Below, in pieces: positions 1 to 6,031 of a DNA stretch of 6,847 nucleotides. A model generated the notes under the pieces. The model was not told the DNA's origin. It did no database searches and saw nothing but the letters and a program-made list of their open reading frames with translations. Location: positions 1 to 6,847 of the forward strand of contig JAGQIT010001158.1 of assembly GCA_020431135.1 (NCBI GenBank). Reading direction: 5' to 3'. The stretch's first letter is position 1; each line of letters begins with the position of its first letter. The position numbers and the translations under genes are program-made. Source of the stretch: Myxococcales bacterium (GTDB lineage: Bacteria; Myxococcota_A; Polyangia; Nannocystales; Nannocystaceae).

Positions 1-49
1 CGAAGAACGCGTCCATGTCGACGTGGAGGATCGTCCGCGTCCGCGCCAT
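1..49 (-). CDS. dinB: DNA polymerase IV (Y-family), N-terminal fragment cut by the window edge
   Basis: Reading leftward from an ATG at 49 gives 16 codons, MARTRTILHVDMDAFF, and then the first base of the next codon at the window edge. The block I-L-H-V-D-M-D-A-F-F is the hallmark start of Y-family polymerases of the DinB type. In the family its first Asp is one of the catalytic metal ligands and the Phe pair sits near the steric-gate region. The family does error-prone translesion synthesis past damaged template bases. The methionine inside D-M-D cannot be the start because that would remove the catalytic Asp, so ATG 49 is the sensible choice. No purine-rich ribosome site precedes it. The gene diverges from the ATPase gene at 173. 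Only the N-terminus is visible, so DinB versus another Y-family member rests on this motif alone. Confidence 0.85.
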   Translation of the reverse strand, partial: MARTRTILHVDMDAFF

Positions 50-55
50 CGCCGG

Positions 56-61
56 AGGATA
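56..61 (-). promoter_or_regulatory. Candidate -10 element for dinB, implying a leaderless mRNA
   Basis: On the minus strand TATCCT lies six bases before the dinB ATG. A transcript starting the usual 6-7 bases downstream would begin at or next to the start codon, which would fit the lack of any Shine-Dalgarno sequence. No convincing -35 hexamer and no LexA-type box is visible at the expected distance. The element is short and could be chance. Confidence 0.22.
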
Positions 62-172
62 CCGCGGCGCGCGGGCGCGGGCGCAGCTACGGGCGCGCGC
101 GGTCGGCGTGGCCCGGCGTTGGCGAGCAAATCGCGGGCCGTCGCCGCGCCGTGGTAGAACCGGCGGTCGACG

Positions 173-808
173 ATGGCGAGCCCGCCCAACCACTCCAATC
201 GCTGCCGGATCGTCCTCACCGGCGGCCCTGGCGGCGGCAAGACGACCGCCGCGGATCTCTTCCGCCGTGAGATCGGCGACCGCGTCGTCATCGTCCCCGA
301 GGCGGCGACGCTCCTCTTCGGCGGCGGCTTCCCGCGCTCGCGCGAGCCCCACGCCCTGCGCTCGTCGCAGTCGGCCATCTACCACGTCCAGCGCAACCTC
401 GAGGACGTCCAGTCGGCGCTCTACCCCTCGCGGATCCTCCTGTGCGATCGCGGCACGGTCGACGGCGCCGTCTACTGGCCGGGCAACGCCCCGGACGACT
501 TCTTCGCCAGCCAGGAGACCACCCTCGAGGCCGAGCTCGCGCGCTACGAGGCGGTGATCTTCTTCGAGAGCGCGGCGGTCGGCGGCATCTCGATCGAGGG
601 CGGCAACCCGGTGCGCAACGAGTCGCTGCGCGAGGCGATCGAGCTCGACAGCCGCCTGCGCGCGGTCTGGTCGGCGCACCCGCGCTTCGTCCTCGTCCCG
701 CACGACCGCTCGTTCTTCCACAAGATGAGCGCCGGGCTCGCGGCCCTCGAGGCGGTGGTCAAGGAGCTCGGCGAGCTCGCGGAGGGCGGGGAGAGGAGCG
801 CCCCCTAG
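173..808 (+). CDS. AAA_28 / NadR-like P-loop ATPase (nucleotide-binding kinase-like protein)
   Basis: A 211-residue protein. A hydrophobic strand (residues 12-16) leads into the Walker A loop GGPGGGKTT (17-25; Lys23 and Thr24 bind phosphate and Mg). A second strand, ILLCDRG (88-94), ends in the Asp-Arg-Gly signature seen in nucleoside/nucleotide kinase-type folds. The tail carries N-P-x-R-x-E (145-150), W-S-A-H-P (166-170) and F-F-H-K (181-184), a pattern I associate with the AAA_28 family (NadR kinase domain and Ttd14-like proteins). It has no transmembrane segment or signal peptide, so it is probably cytosolic. The family binds ATP or GTP; its substrate here is unknown. ATG 173 is the first possible start after an in-frame TAG at 155-157; only a weak GGCGG precedes it. 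The stop is 3 bp before the potassium-channel gene, so co-transcription is likely. A small-molecule kinase or a nucleotide-dependent regulator are both possible. Confidence 0.85.
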   Translation: MASPPNHSNRCRIVLTGGPGGGKTTAADLFRREIGDRVVIVPEAATLLFGGGFPRSREPHALRSSQSAIYHVQRNLEDVQSALYPSRILLCDRGTVDGAVYWPGNAPDDFFASQETTLEAELARYEAVIFFESAAVGGISIEGGNPVRNESLREAIELDSRLRAVWSAHPRFVLVPHDRSFFHKMSAGLAALEAVVKELGELAEGGERSAP

Positions 809-811
809 GCC

Positions 812-1894
812 GTGATCCGCCAGATCACCGCGACGATCGACGACTACCGGATGGCCCGGCGGCGGGTGATCGTCGCCAGCCTGGTCTCGTTCACCGTCAT
901 CAGCATAGGCGCCCTGGGCTACTGGTACATCGGCTACCGCCAGATGCCGGGCATGTGGACCTTCGGCGAGTGCATCTACATGACCGCGATCACGGTCACC
1001 ACCGTAGGCTTCGGCGAGGTGATCGACGTCGCCGCGGTCCCCGGCGGGCGCGAGTGGACGATGATCTTGCTCCTCTTTGGGATCTCGGCGAACCTCTTCG
1101 TGGTCTCGTCGATCACCTCGTTCTTCGTCGAGGGTGATTTCGGCCAGATCCGCGCGTATCGCCGCCTCCAGCGCCAGATGAAGACGCTCAACAACCACTA
1201 CATCGTCTGCGGCTGCGGCTCGACCGGCGCCCACGTCATCGAGGAGATGATCGCGATCGGCGAGACGGTCGTGGCCATCGACCTCGACGAGCACGTCCTC
1301 GAGCACGTCGAGGGCAAGCTCGTCCTGCCGATCCTCGGCGACGCGACCGAGGACGAGATCCTCGAGCGCGCCGGGATCAGCCGGGCGAAGGGGATCGTCG
1401 CCACCCTCGACGACGACAAGACCAACATGTTCGTCGTCGTCTCGGCGCGCCAGCACAACCCGCGGGCGCGGATCGTCGCCAAGGCGGTGCAGCACACGGC
1501 GATCCAGAAGCTCCAGCGCGCCGGCGCCGACGCGGTCGTGTCGCCGAACATGATCGGCGGCATGCGCATCGCCTCGGAGCTCGTCCGCCCGCACGTCGTC
1601 AAGTTCCTCGACGACATGCTCCGCGACAAGAACGTCGGCCTGCGGATCGAGGAGGCGGAGATCACCAAGGAGGGCTCGCTGCGCGGGCACACGCTGCGCG
1701 GCGCCGACGTCCGCCGGGCGACGGGCTCGCTGGTCCTCGCCGTCCGCCTCGCCGACGGCAACATCGAGCACGCGCCGAAGGGCGACATGATCCTCGAGGT
1801 CGGCCAGACGCTGATCGCGATCGGCTCGATCGGTCAGATCGCCCGCCTGCGCGAGCTCGCCGGCGATCGCCGCGCGGGCGCGCCGGTGCCCTAG
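812..1894 (+). CDS. Two-TM potassium channel with cytosolic RCK (TrkA-N/TrkA-C) gating domains
   Basis: A 360-residue inner-membrane ion channel. TM1 spans about residues 19-40, the pore helix about 50-62, the selectivity filter is TVGFG (64-68) followed by Glu69, and TM2 spans about 83-106. A basic linker (114-124) leads into an RCK/TrkA-N Rossmann domain (129 to about 250) with the dinucleotide loop CGCGSTG (133-139), an acidic residue ending the second strand (Asp157) and G-D-A (176-178). A TrkA-C-type domain covers about 275-350. This is the MthK layout: tetrameric pores carrying RCK rings that open or close on binding nucleotide or cations. The filter has Phe for the usual Tyr and Glu for the usual Asp. 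The start is GTG 812; an AGGAG lies 13 bases upstream inside the end of the preceding gene, a slightly long spacing. Met14 is an alternative start but lies before TM1 and would not change the domains. It ends 28 bp from the convergent gene. Confidence 0.92.
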   Translation: MIRQITATIDDYRMARRRVIVASLVSFTVISIGALGYWYIGYRQMPGMWTFGECIYMTAITVTTVGFGEVIDVAAVPGGREWTMILLLFGISANLFVVSSITSFFVEGDFGQIRAYRRLQRQMKTLNNHYIVCGCGSTGAHVIEEMIAIGETVVAIDLDEHVLEHVEGKLVLPILGDATEDEILERAGISRAKGIVATLDDDKTNMFVVVSARQHNPRARIVAKAVQHTAIQKLQRAGADAVVSPNMIGGMRIASELVRPHVVKFLDDMLRDKNVGLRIEEAEITKEGSLRGHTLRGADVRRATGSLVLAVRLADGNIEHAPKGDMILEVGQTLIAIGSIGQIARLRELAGDRRAGAPVP

Positions 1895-1922
1895 GAAGGC
1901 TGTCCGAGGGCCCGGGCGCCGC

Positions 1923-3527
1923 TCAGCGCGTCGCCTCGAAGACGTAGGTGGCGAGGTCCTCGAGCTGGCTCGCCGTGAGCCGGTCCTTGTAGGAGGGCAT
2001 CGCCCCGACCCCCTGCTGGAGGGCGTTGATCACCCGGGCGCGCTCCGGCCTCAGGGCGTCGAGGTCCGGGCCGATCGCCATGTTGGCGTAGGCGTCGGAG
2101 AGGCGGTGGCAGGTGCTGCACGGCGTCTCGAGGCCGAGGAAGAGCTGCTTGCCGCGCTCGCCCGCGGCCGACAGGGTCACGGGCTCGCGCGCCGTCGCGG
2201 GCGCGGGCGCGGGCTCGTCGGGCGGCAGCTCCGGGAGCTCGTCGACGGCCTCGACCTCGAGGACCATGTCGCGCCATGAGTTGTTGCCGTAGCCGCGCTC
2301 GTTGTCGACGCGCTCGGCCGGCTGGGTCTCGCCGGCGGCGTCGGTCGCCCGCGAGACGACGCGGTGGGTGCCGACCGGCAGCTCGGCCTGGAACGCGAAG
2401 GCGCGCCAGGCGTTGGGCCCGAGGTCGGGGCCGGTGAAGGTCGCGGGCGCCCAGCGCTCGCCGCCGTCGACCGAGACCTCGACCCTGTCGACCCCGCGCT
2501 CGCCGGAGAACGCGACGCCGTAGAAGGTCACGGGGCCGGCGAGCACCGGCCGGCCCTCGGCGCCCGGGCCGTTGATCCAGGACTTCACGTTCATCCGGTA
2601 CATCGACGGCTGGGTCGGCGACCCGGGCTCGCCCTTCGGGCGCAGGCGGTAGCTGCTGCGTTGGATCCGCGCCGGCGACTCGGCCGCGGTGAAGGCGATC
2701 CGGCGGACGTACTTGATGTTGTTGACCCCGTACCAGCCGGGGACCACGAGGCGCAGCGGGCCGCCGTGGGTGCGGGGGAGCGGCGCGCCGTTGAGCTCCC
2801 AGGCGAGGAGGCAGTCGTCGAGGGCCTTCTCCACGGGGATCGAGCGCTCGACGAGGAGCTGGTTCGGATCGACGGCCTCGGGGAGCGTCGGCAGGGTCTC
2901 GCCGCCGGTGGCGGTGAGGTGCTTCATGCCGTCGATGACGCCGCCGAAGGCCTCGACGACGTCGCGCAGGCGGACGCCGGTCCACAGGACGCAGCCGGCG
3001 GCGCCGGTGCCCCAGGGGGAGCCGGAGGGCGCGTGCGGGAAGTAGCGGCGGCCGTTGCCCGAGCACTGCAGCACGGCGGCGACCGTGTGGACGCCGAGGC
3101 GGCGGAGCGCCGCGACCGACACGCGCCCCGGCGCGCCGACGCCGAGGAGCTCGACCTCCCAGTCGTCGGGGCGCGCGACGATCGACGGCGGCGGCATCGG
3201 CAGGTTGTTGCGGACGAAGAGGCGCGAGAGCGGCGTGAGCGGCCCGGCGCCCATGTGTGAGCGCCTCGTCTCGAGGGTCAGGGGCATGCGCGCGTACATG
3301 ATGAAGTCGCGCGGATCGAGGGCGTCGGGGAGGAGGTCGCGGTCGTCGATGCCCGCGGACCTCGTCGACGGGAGGACGACGGGCGGCGGGGCGGCGGGCG
3401 CCGGCGCGCGCTTGTTGGTCCGCAGCGGCGGCCGCTTCTCGTCCTGGCCGCAGCCGCCGAGGATCGCGACGCCCCCGCTGGCGAGGGTGAGCTCCATGAA
3501 CCGCCTGCGTCGGACCCGTCGGCGCAC
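1923..3527 (-). CDS. Sulfite-oxidase-family molybdenum oxidoreductase fused to C-terminal cytochrome c (Tat lipoprotein)
   Basis: A 534-residue protein, probably oxidising sulfite (or a related sulfur substrate) in the periplasm and passing electrons to a c-type haem. The N-terminus has a run of arginines then R-F-M-E-L (residues 8-13), matching a Tat motif, followed by a hydrophobic stretch and lipobox L-G-G-C (23-26), predicting lipid attachment at Cys26. A Pro/Ala-rich linker follows (about 40-54). The oxidoreductase domain (about 70-285) has the FVRNN arginine (Arg106), the molybdenum-ligating cysteine in LQCSGNGRR (Cys155), LWTGVRL (181-187) and the segment R-T-H-G-G-P-L-R-L-V-V-P-G-W-Y-G (252-267). 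The Mo-co dimerisation domain spans about 290-428. After another Pro/Ala linker (430-449) comes a class I cytochrome c domain with CSTCH (470-474) and a likely axial Met510 in A-M-P-S-Y-K. The GTG start is supported by AGGA seven bases upstream and by the Tat motif, which an ATG start at Met11 would lose. The exact substrate is inferred from family; YedY- or SoxC-like relatives are alternatives. Confidence 0.9.
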   Translation of the reverse strand: MRRRVRRRRFMELTLASGGVAILGGCGQDEKRPPLRTNKRAPAPAAPPPVVLPSTRSAGIDDRDLLPDALDPRDFIMYARMPLTLETRRSHMGAGPLTPLSRLFVRNNLPMPPPSIVARPDDWEVELLGVGAPGRVSVAALRRLGVHTVAAVLQCSGNGRRYFPHAPSGSPWGTGAAGCVLWTGVRLRDVVEAFGGVIDGMKHLTATGGETLPTLPEAVDPNQLLVERSIPVEKALDDCLLAWELNGAPLPRTHGGPLRLVVPGWYGVNNIKYVRRIAFTAAESPARIQRSSYRLRPKGEPGSPTQPSMYRMNVKSWINGPGAEGRPVLAGPVTFYGVAFSGERGVDRVEVSVDGGERWAPATFTGPDLGPNAWRAFAFQAELPVGTHRVVSRATDAAGETQPAERVDNERGYGNNSWRDMVLEVEAVDELPELPPDEPAPAPATAREPVTLSAAGERGKQLFLGLETPCSTCHRLSDAYANMAIGPDLDALRPERARVINALQQGVGAMPSYKDRLTASQLEDLATYVFEATR

Positions 3528-3712
3528 CCGCCAATCCTACGGAGGTCGCTGGGCACCGTCCATGCGCGCGCCGGTGACCGCCTGTCGCAGGGCGCGACGA
3601 CGCGTCGGTCGAGTCGCCGCGTGTCGGCGCGAATGAATTGCGCCGCGCCGCGCCGGCGCCCGGCGGAGCTGCGCACAGCGGCCCCCGGAGGCGGGTCTAT
3701 GGTCGCGCCGCG
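3528..3712. promoter_or_regulatory. Divergent promoter region with an AT-rich-core dyad
   Basis: This 185-bp gap lies between divergently transcribed genes and must hold both promoters. The clearest structure is the inverted repeat CGGCGC-N9-GCGCCG (3625-3645), whose spacer GAATGAATT is the only AT-rich island in the gap. This is an operator-like or promoter-like arrangement, but no -35/-10 pair convinces on either strand. A GGAGG at 3687-3691 is ideally spaced for an out-of-frame ATG at 3699 rather than for the coding start at 3713. Confidence 0.4.
3535..3538 (-). promoter_or_regulatory. Ribosome binding site fixing the GTG start of the molybdo-haem enzyme
   Basis: On the minus strand AGGA is followed by a seven-base spacer and then GTG at 3527-3525. 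This is the best-placed Shine-Dalgarno in the window. It favours GTG over the internal ATG at codon 11, keeping the twin-arginine motif in the protein. Confidence 0.6.
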
Positions 3713-5212
3713 ATGGACACGCCGATCCCCCTCTCGCTCCGCGTCATCCCGCGTCGCCGCCTCCTGCTCTTCAACATCGTCGACGACCCCCGCTATGAGG
3801 GCGCCGAGATCCAGGAGTTCGACGACCCCGAGCAGGGGCGCGGGCTCGCGGTGCTCCTCTTCCGCCGCGATCGCAAGGTCGACGTCTACCGCGAGGCGGG
3901 CGTCCGCCTCGTCCGCGACGAATTCGCGGTCGGCGCGGGTGTCGGCGAGTTCGTCGAGGCGGCGATGGGCCGGCGTCGCTTCGAGCTGCGCGAGGACGGG
4001 GCGCATGTGGACGTCGCCCTCACCGACGTCCACGGCGATCGCGTCGAGATCATGATCGAGGAGGAGGACCCGCGGGCGCGCCACCCGGAGACCCTCCTCG
4101 CGCCGGTGTCGGCCGACATCGATGAGCCGCGGGCGCTCCTCCTCGTCTACCTCGGCGGCTTCGACTTCGTGCACCGGGCCGGGCGCTTCGACGTCCGCGT
4201 CGGCGGCGAGGCCCGAGAGGTAGCGACGATGTCGGTGCCGATCGATCTCGCCTGGGTCTATATGGCCCGCTACTCGAGCCGCCCGGTGGTCGTCGAATTT
4301 GCCGGTGGCGCTCCGGAGGTCCCGCGACCGCTGCCCACCGCGGACGCGCTGCCGCCGGGGCAGGGGGCGGAGCTGACCGCCGACGGCGCGATCTCGGCCC
4401 TCACCGCCGAGGCCGCGGGCCACCGCGCGCGGATCCCCTTCACGCCGCCGCTCCCGGATCTCCGGCGCCTCGCGGGCGCGGCCGAGGGCGCCTGGCGGAT
4501 CGACATCGACGACGACGCCGAGGTCGTCGCCGGGGTCTACCGCGTCCAGCGCAGCGGCGACGAGGTCGAGGTCGCCGTCGACGTCACCCGCGGCTGGCAC
4601 CCGCACGGACAGAAGCCCTCCTTCGCCGTGCTGACGGCGGTGATGCGCTTCTTCCGGACCTGGCCGAAGAGCTACCGCTGGCGCGGCCGCGTGCGCCTCG
4701 GCGGCGACGCGCCGACGGTCTGCGGCCGCTGGATCCGCGACGCTCACGGCGACGTCCAGCTCATCGGCACGCCGCACCGCTTCGCGATCGAGCGCCGGAT
4801 GGCGGTCGCGCCCGCGGCCCTCTGGGCCCGCCTCGGCGACTTCGCCGGGGGCGGCGATCCGGACGTGGTGCTCGAGGAGGCCGGCGATCCCAAAAACCAC
4901 GGCGTCGGCGCGATCCGCCGCGTCCAGGTCGACGGCAAGACCTTCCGCGAGCGCCTCGTCGACCTCCAGCCCGGGCGCGGCCTGACCTACGAGCTCCTCG
5001 AGGGGGCGCCGGTCGCCGACTACTTCGGCACCGCGACGGTCGACGCCGCCGACGACGGCGGCGCCCTCCTGCGCTGGGAGGTCCGCTTCACCCCGAAGAT
5101 CCCCGGGACCGCGTGGTTCGTCGAGTGGGTCGCGCGGCGGACCCTCGCCAAGGTGCTCGATCGCGTCGAGGCGGAGGTCGCCGCGGACACGGTCGGCGCC
5201 GACGAGACCTGA
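3713..5212 (+). CDS. Uncharacterised protein with C-terminal SRPBCC (polyketide cyclase/START-like) domain
   Basis: About 499 residues from ATG 3713. The C-terminal part (about residues 357-490) looks like an SRPBCC ligand-binding domain: FAIERRMAVAPAALWARLGD as first strand and helix, then GVGAIRRVQVDGKTFRERLV and LTYELLEG strands, A-D-Y-F-G, LLRWEVRF, the K-I-P-G-T loop and a long closing helix ending AKVLDRVEAEV. This fold forms a hydrophobic pocket for lipids or aromatic molecules, and sometimes has cyclase or hydrolase activity. The first 350 or so residues I do not recognise. They are soluble and acidic, rich in short beta-like strands, and include the segments LLLVYLGGFDFVHRAGRFDVRVGG, split around a Gly pair, and G-W-H-P-H-G-Q-K-P. 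There is no signal peptide and no membrane segment. The frame is open from 3638, but the extra 25 residues are Ala/Arg/Gly-rich and look non-coding, so 3713 is preferred despite lacking a close ribosome site. It diverges from the molybdo-haem gene; function unknown. Confidence 0.8.
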   Translation: MDTPIPLSLRVIPRRRLLLFNIVDDPRYEGAEIQEFDDPEQGRGLAVLLFRRDRKVDVYREAGVRLVRDEFAVGAGVGEFVEAAMGRRRFELREDGAHVDVALTDVHGDRVEIMIEEEDPRARHPETLLAPVSADIDEPRALLLVYLGGFDFVHRAGRFDVRVGGEAREVATMSVPIDLAWVYMARYSSRPVVVEFAGGAPEVPRPLPTADALPPGQGAELTADGAISALTAEAAGHRARIPFTPPLPDLRRLAGAAEGAWRIDIDDDAEVVAGVYRVQRSGDEVEVAVDVTRGWHPHGQKPSFAVLTAVMRFFRTWPKSYRWRGRVRLGGDAPTVCGRWIRDAHGDVQLIGTPHRFAIERRMAVAPAALWARLGDFAGGGDPDVVLEEAGDPKNHGVGAIRRVQVDGKTFRERLVDLQPGRGLTYELLEGAPVADYFGTATVDAADDGGALLRWEVRFTPKIPGTAWFVEWVARRTLAKVLDRVEAEVAADTVGADET

Positions 5213-5220
5213 AGGACAGG

Positions 5221-5243
5221 TCCGTGGCGCGCGCGGCTACGGA
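5221..5243 (+). terminator. Hairpin just after the SRPBCC gene, possible terminator
   Basis: TCCGTGGC (5221-5228) pairs with GCTACGGA (5236-5243) over eight base pairs, one of them a G-U, around a seven-base loop, starting eight bases after the TGA stop. No T-tract follows, so it is not a canonical intrinsic terminator. It may stabilise the 3' end or act with the next structure. Confidence 0.4.
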
Positions 5244-5246
5244 TCA

Positions 5247-5298
5247 CGCCGGATTCGCGGCGCTTCGGCGAAGCGCTCGCGCGCCGACGAACCCGGCG
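5247..5298. terminator. Nested inverted repeat between convergent genes, possible bidirectional terminator
   Basis: Outer arms 5247-5257 and 5288-5298 pair at 10 of 11 positions. They enclose a perfect hairpin GCGCTTC-GGC-GAAGCGC (5260-5276). Because the structure is symmetrical and sits between two convergent stops (5212 and 5336), it could serve both transcripts. No T-tract is present on either strand. High GC raises the chance of random pairing, though both stems include A-T pairs. Confidence 0.45.
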
Positions 5299-5333
5299 GC
5301 GCGAGAGCACGCGCGGACTTGCGGGGCCGCCTC

Positions 5334-6023
5334 CTAGCGCCCCATCAACCGCAGCCAGTCGTCGAGCGAGCGGATCCGCAGGTAGTGGTTCGTCCGCCGC
5401 TGCTCGCCCATCGTGCTCTCGGGGGTCGGGCCGTAGTTGTGGCCGGGGAGCAGGAGGACGTCGTCGGTGAGCTTGGCGAGGGTCCCCGTGAGGGTCTCGT
5501 ACATCTGCTCCGGGTCGCCGCCGGGGAGGTCGACGCGGCCGCAGCCGTTGACGAAGAGGGTGTCGCCGGCGACGAGGCGGCGGTCGACGAGGAAGCACTG
5601 CGAGCCCGGGGTGTGCCCCGGCGTGTGGATCAGCTCGATCTCGACGTCGCCGAGGCGGAGGCTGTCGCCGCTGTCGTGACGGACGAGATCGCCCTCGCCT
5701 ACGCCGGTGACCTTCTTGACCCCGTCGGCCTCGATCCGGTTGACGTGGATCTTGCCGGCGACCCGCTCGAGGAGCTCGTGGACGCCGCCGGGCACCTTGA
5801 AGCCCATCATATGTCCACCGCAGTGGTCGGGGTGGTAGTGGGTGACGAGGGCGCCGGTGACCTTCATGTCGTCCTCGGCGGCGATCTCGAGGAGCGCGTC
5901 GATGTCCCACGCGGGGTCGACGAGCAGGCACTCGCGGGTCCGCTTGGAGCCGATGAAGTAGACGAAGTTGGCCATCGGCCCGATCAGGACCTGGCGGAGG
6001 TAGAGGTCTGGGTTCGCGCCCAT
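5334..6023 (-). CDS. Metallo-beta-lactamase-fold hydrolase (glyoxalase II / persulfide dioxygenase type)
   Basis: A 229-residue cytosolic metalloenzyme. The metal-binding set is complete: THYHPDH (61-67, giving His62, His64, Asp66, His67), His137 in T-P-G-H-T-P-G-S, Asp154 in A-G-D-T-L-F and His195 in P-G-H-N-Y-G. The N-V-G-type block FVNGCGRVDLPGGD (157-170) and the tail S-T-M-G-E-Q-R-R-T-N (203-212) are the arrangement found in hydroxyacylglutathione hydrolases and in ETHE1-type persulfide dioxygenases. The former hydrolyse thioesters such as S-lactoylglutathione; the latter oxidise glutathione persulfide to sulfite using one mononuclear iron. All dinuclear-site residues being present leaves both open. 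Length fits a compact GloB/ETHE1 form without the extra C-terminal GloB helical domain. The start is ATG 6023 with GAGGA 12 bases upstream, a rather long spacing. It converges with the SRPBCC gene and diverges from the histidine kinase gene. Confidence 0.88.
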   Translation of the reverse strand: MGANPDLYLRQVLIGPMANFVYFIGSKRTRECLLVDPAWDIDALLEIAAEDDMKVTGALVTHYHPDHCGGHMMGFKVPGGVHELLERVAGKIHVNRIEADGVKKVTGVGEGDLVRHDSGDSLRLGDVEIELIHTPGHTPGSQCFLVDRRLVAGDTLFVNGCGRVDLPGGDPEQMYETLTGTLAKLTDDVLLLPGHNYGPTPESTMGEQRRTNHYLRIRSLDDWLRLMGR

Positions 6024-6031
6024 CGACGCCG

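Noticed and set aside
71..100. GC-rich short repeats (GCGGGC units, CG runs) in the dinB/ATPase gap
   Set aside because: Explained by composition; no regular array or longer repeated unit.
15..557. 180-codon plus-strand open frame crossing the dinB start and the ATPase gene
   Set aside because: Ser/Arg-rich after the overlap and motif-free; it overlaps two better-supported genes.
1895..1922. GCCCGGGC palindrome (1910-1917) as a terminator between the channel and the molybdo-haem gene
   Set aside because: Eight bases with no loop and no T-tract; too short to call in DNA of this GC content.
1891..3534. 547-codon open frame on the minus strand overlapping the molybdo-haem gene in another frame
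   Set aside because: It is Arg/Pro/Ala-rich with no domain motif, while the overlapping frame holds all expected Mo and haem residues.
3638..3712. 25-codon N-terminal extension of the SRPBCC protein
   Set aside because: Composition is Ala/Arg/Gly-rich and intergenic-like, it includes the divergent-gap dyad, and protein-like sequence begins at the ATG at 3713.
3278..4900. 540-codon minus-strand open frame antisense to the SRPBCC gene
   Set aside because: It is Asp/Arg/Ala/Val-rich, as expected for the antisense of GC-rich codons. It also runs into the molybdo-haem gene in a different frame.
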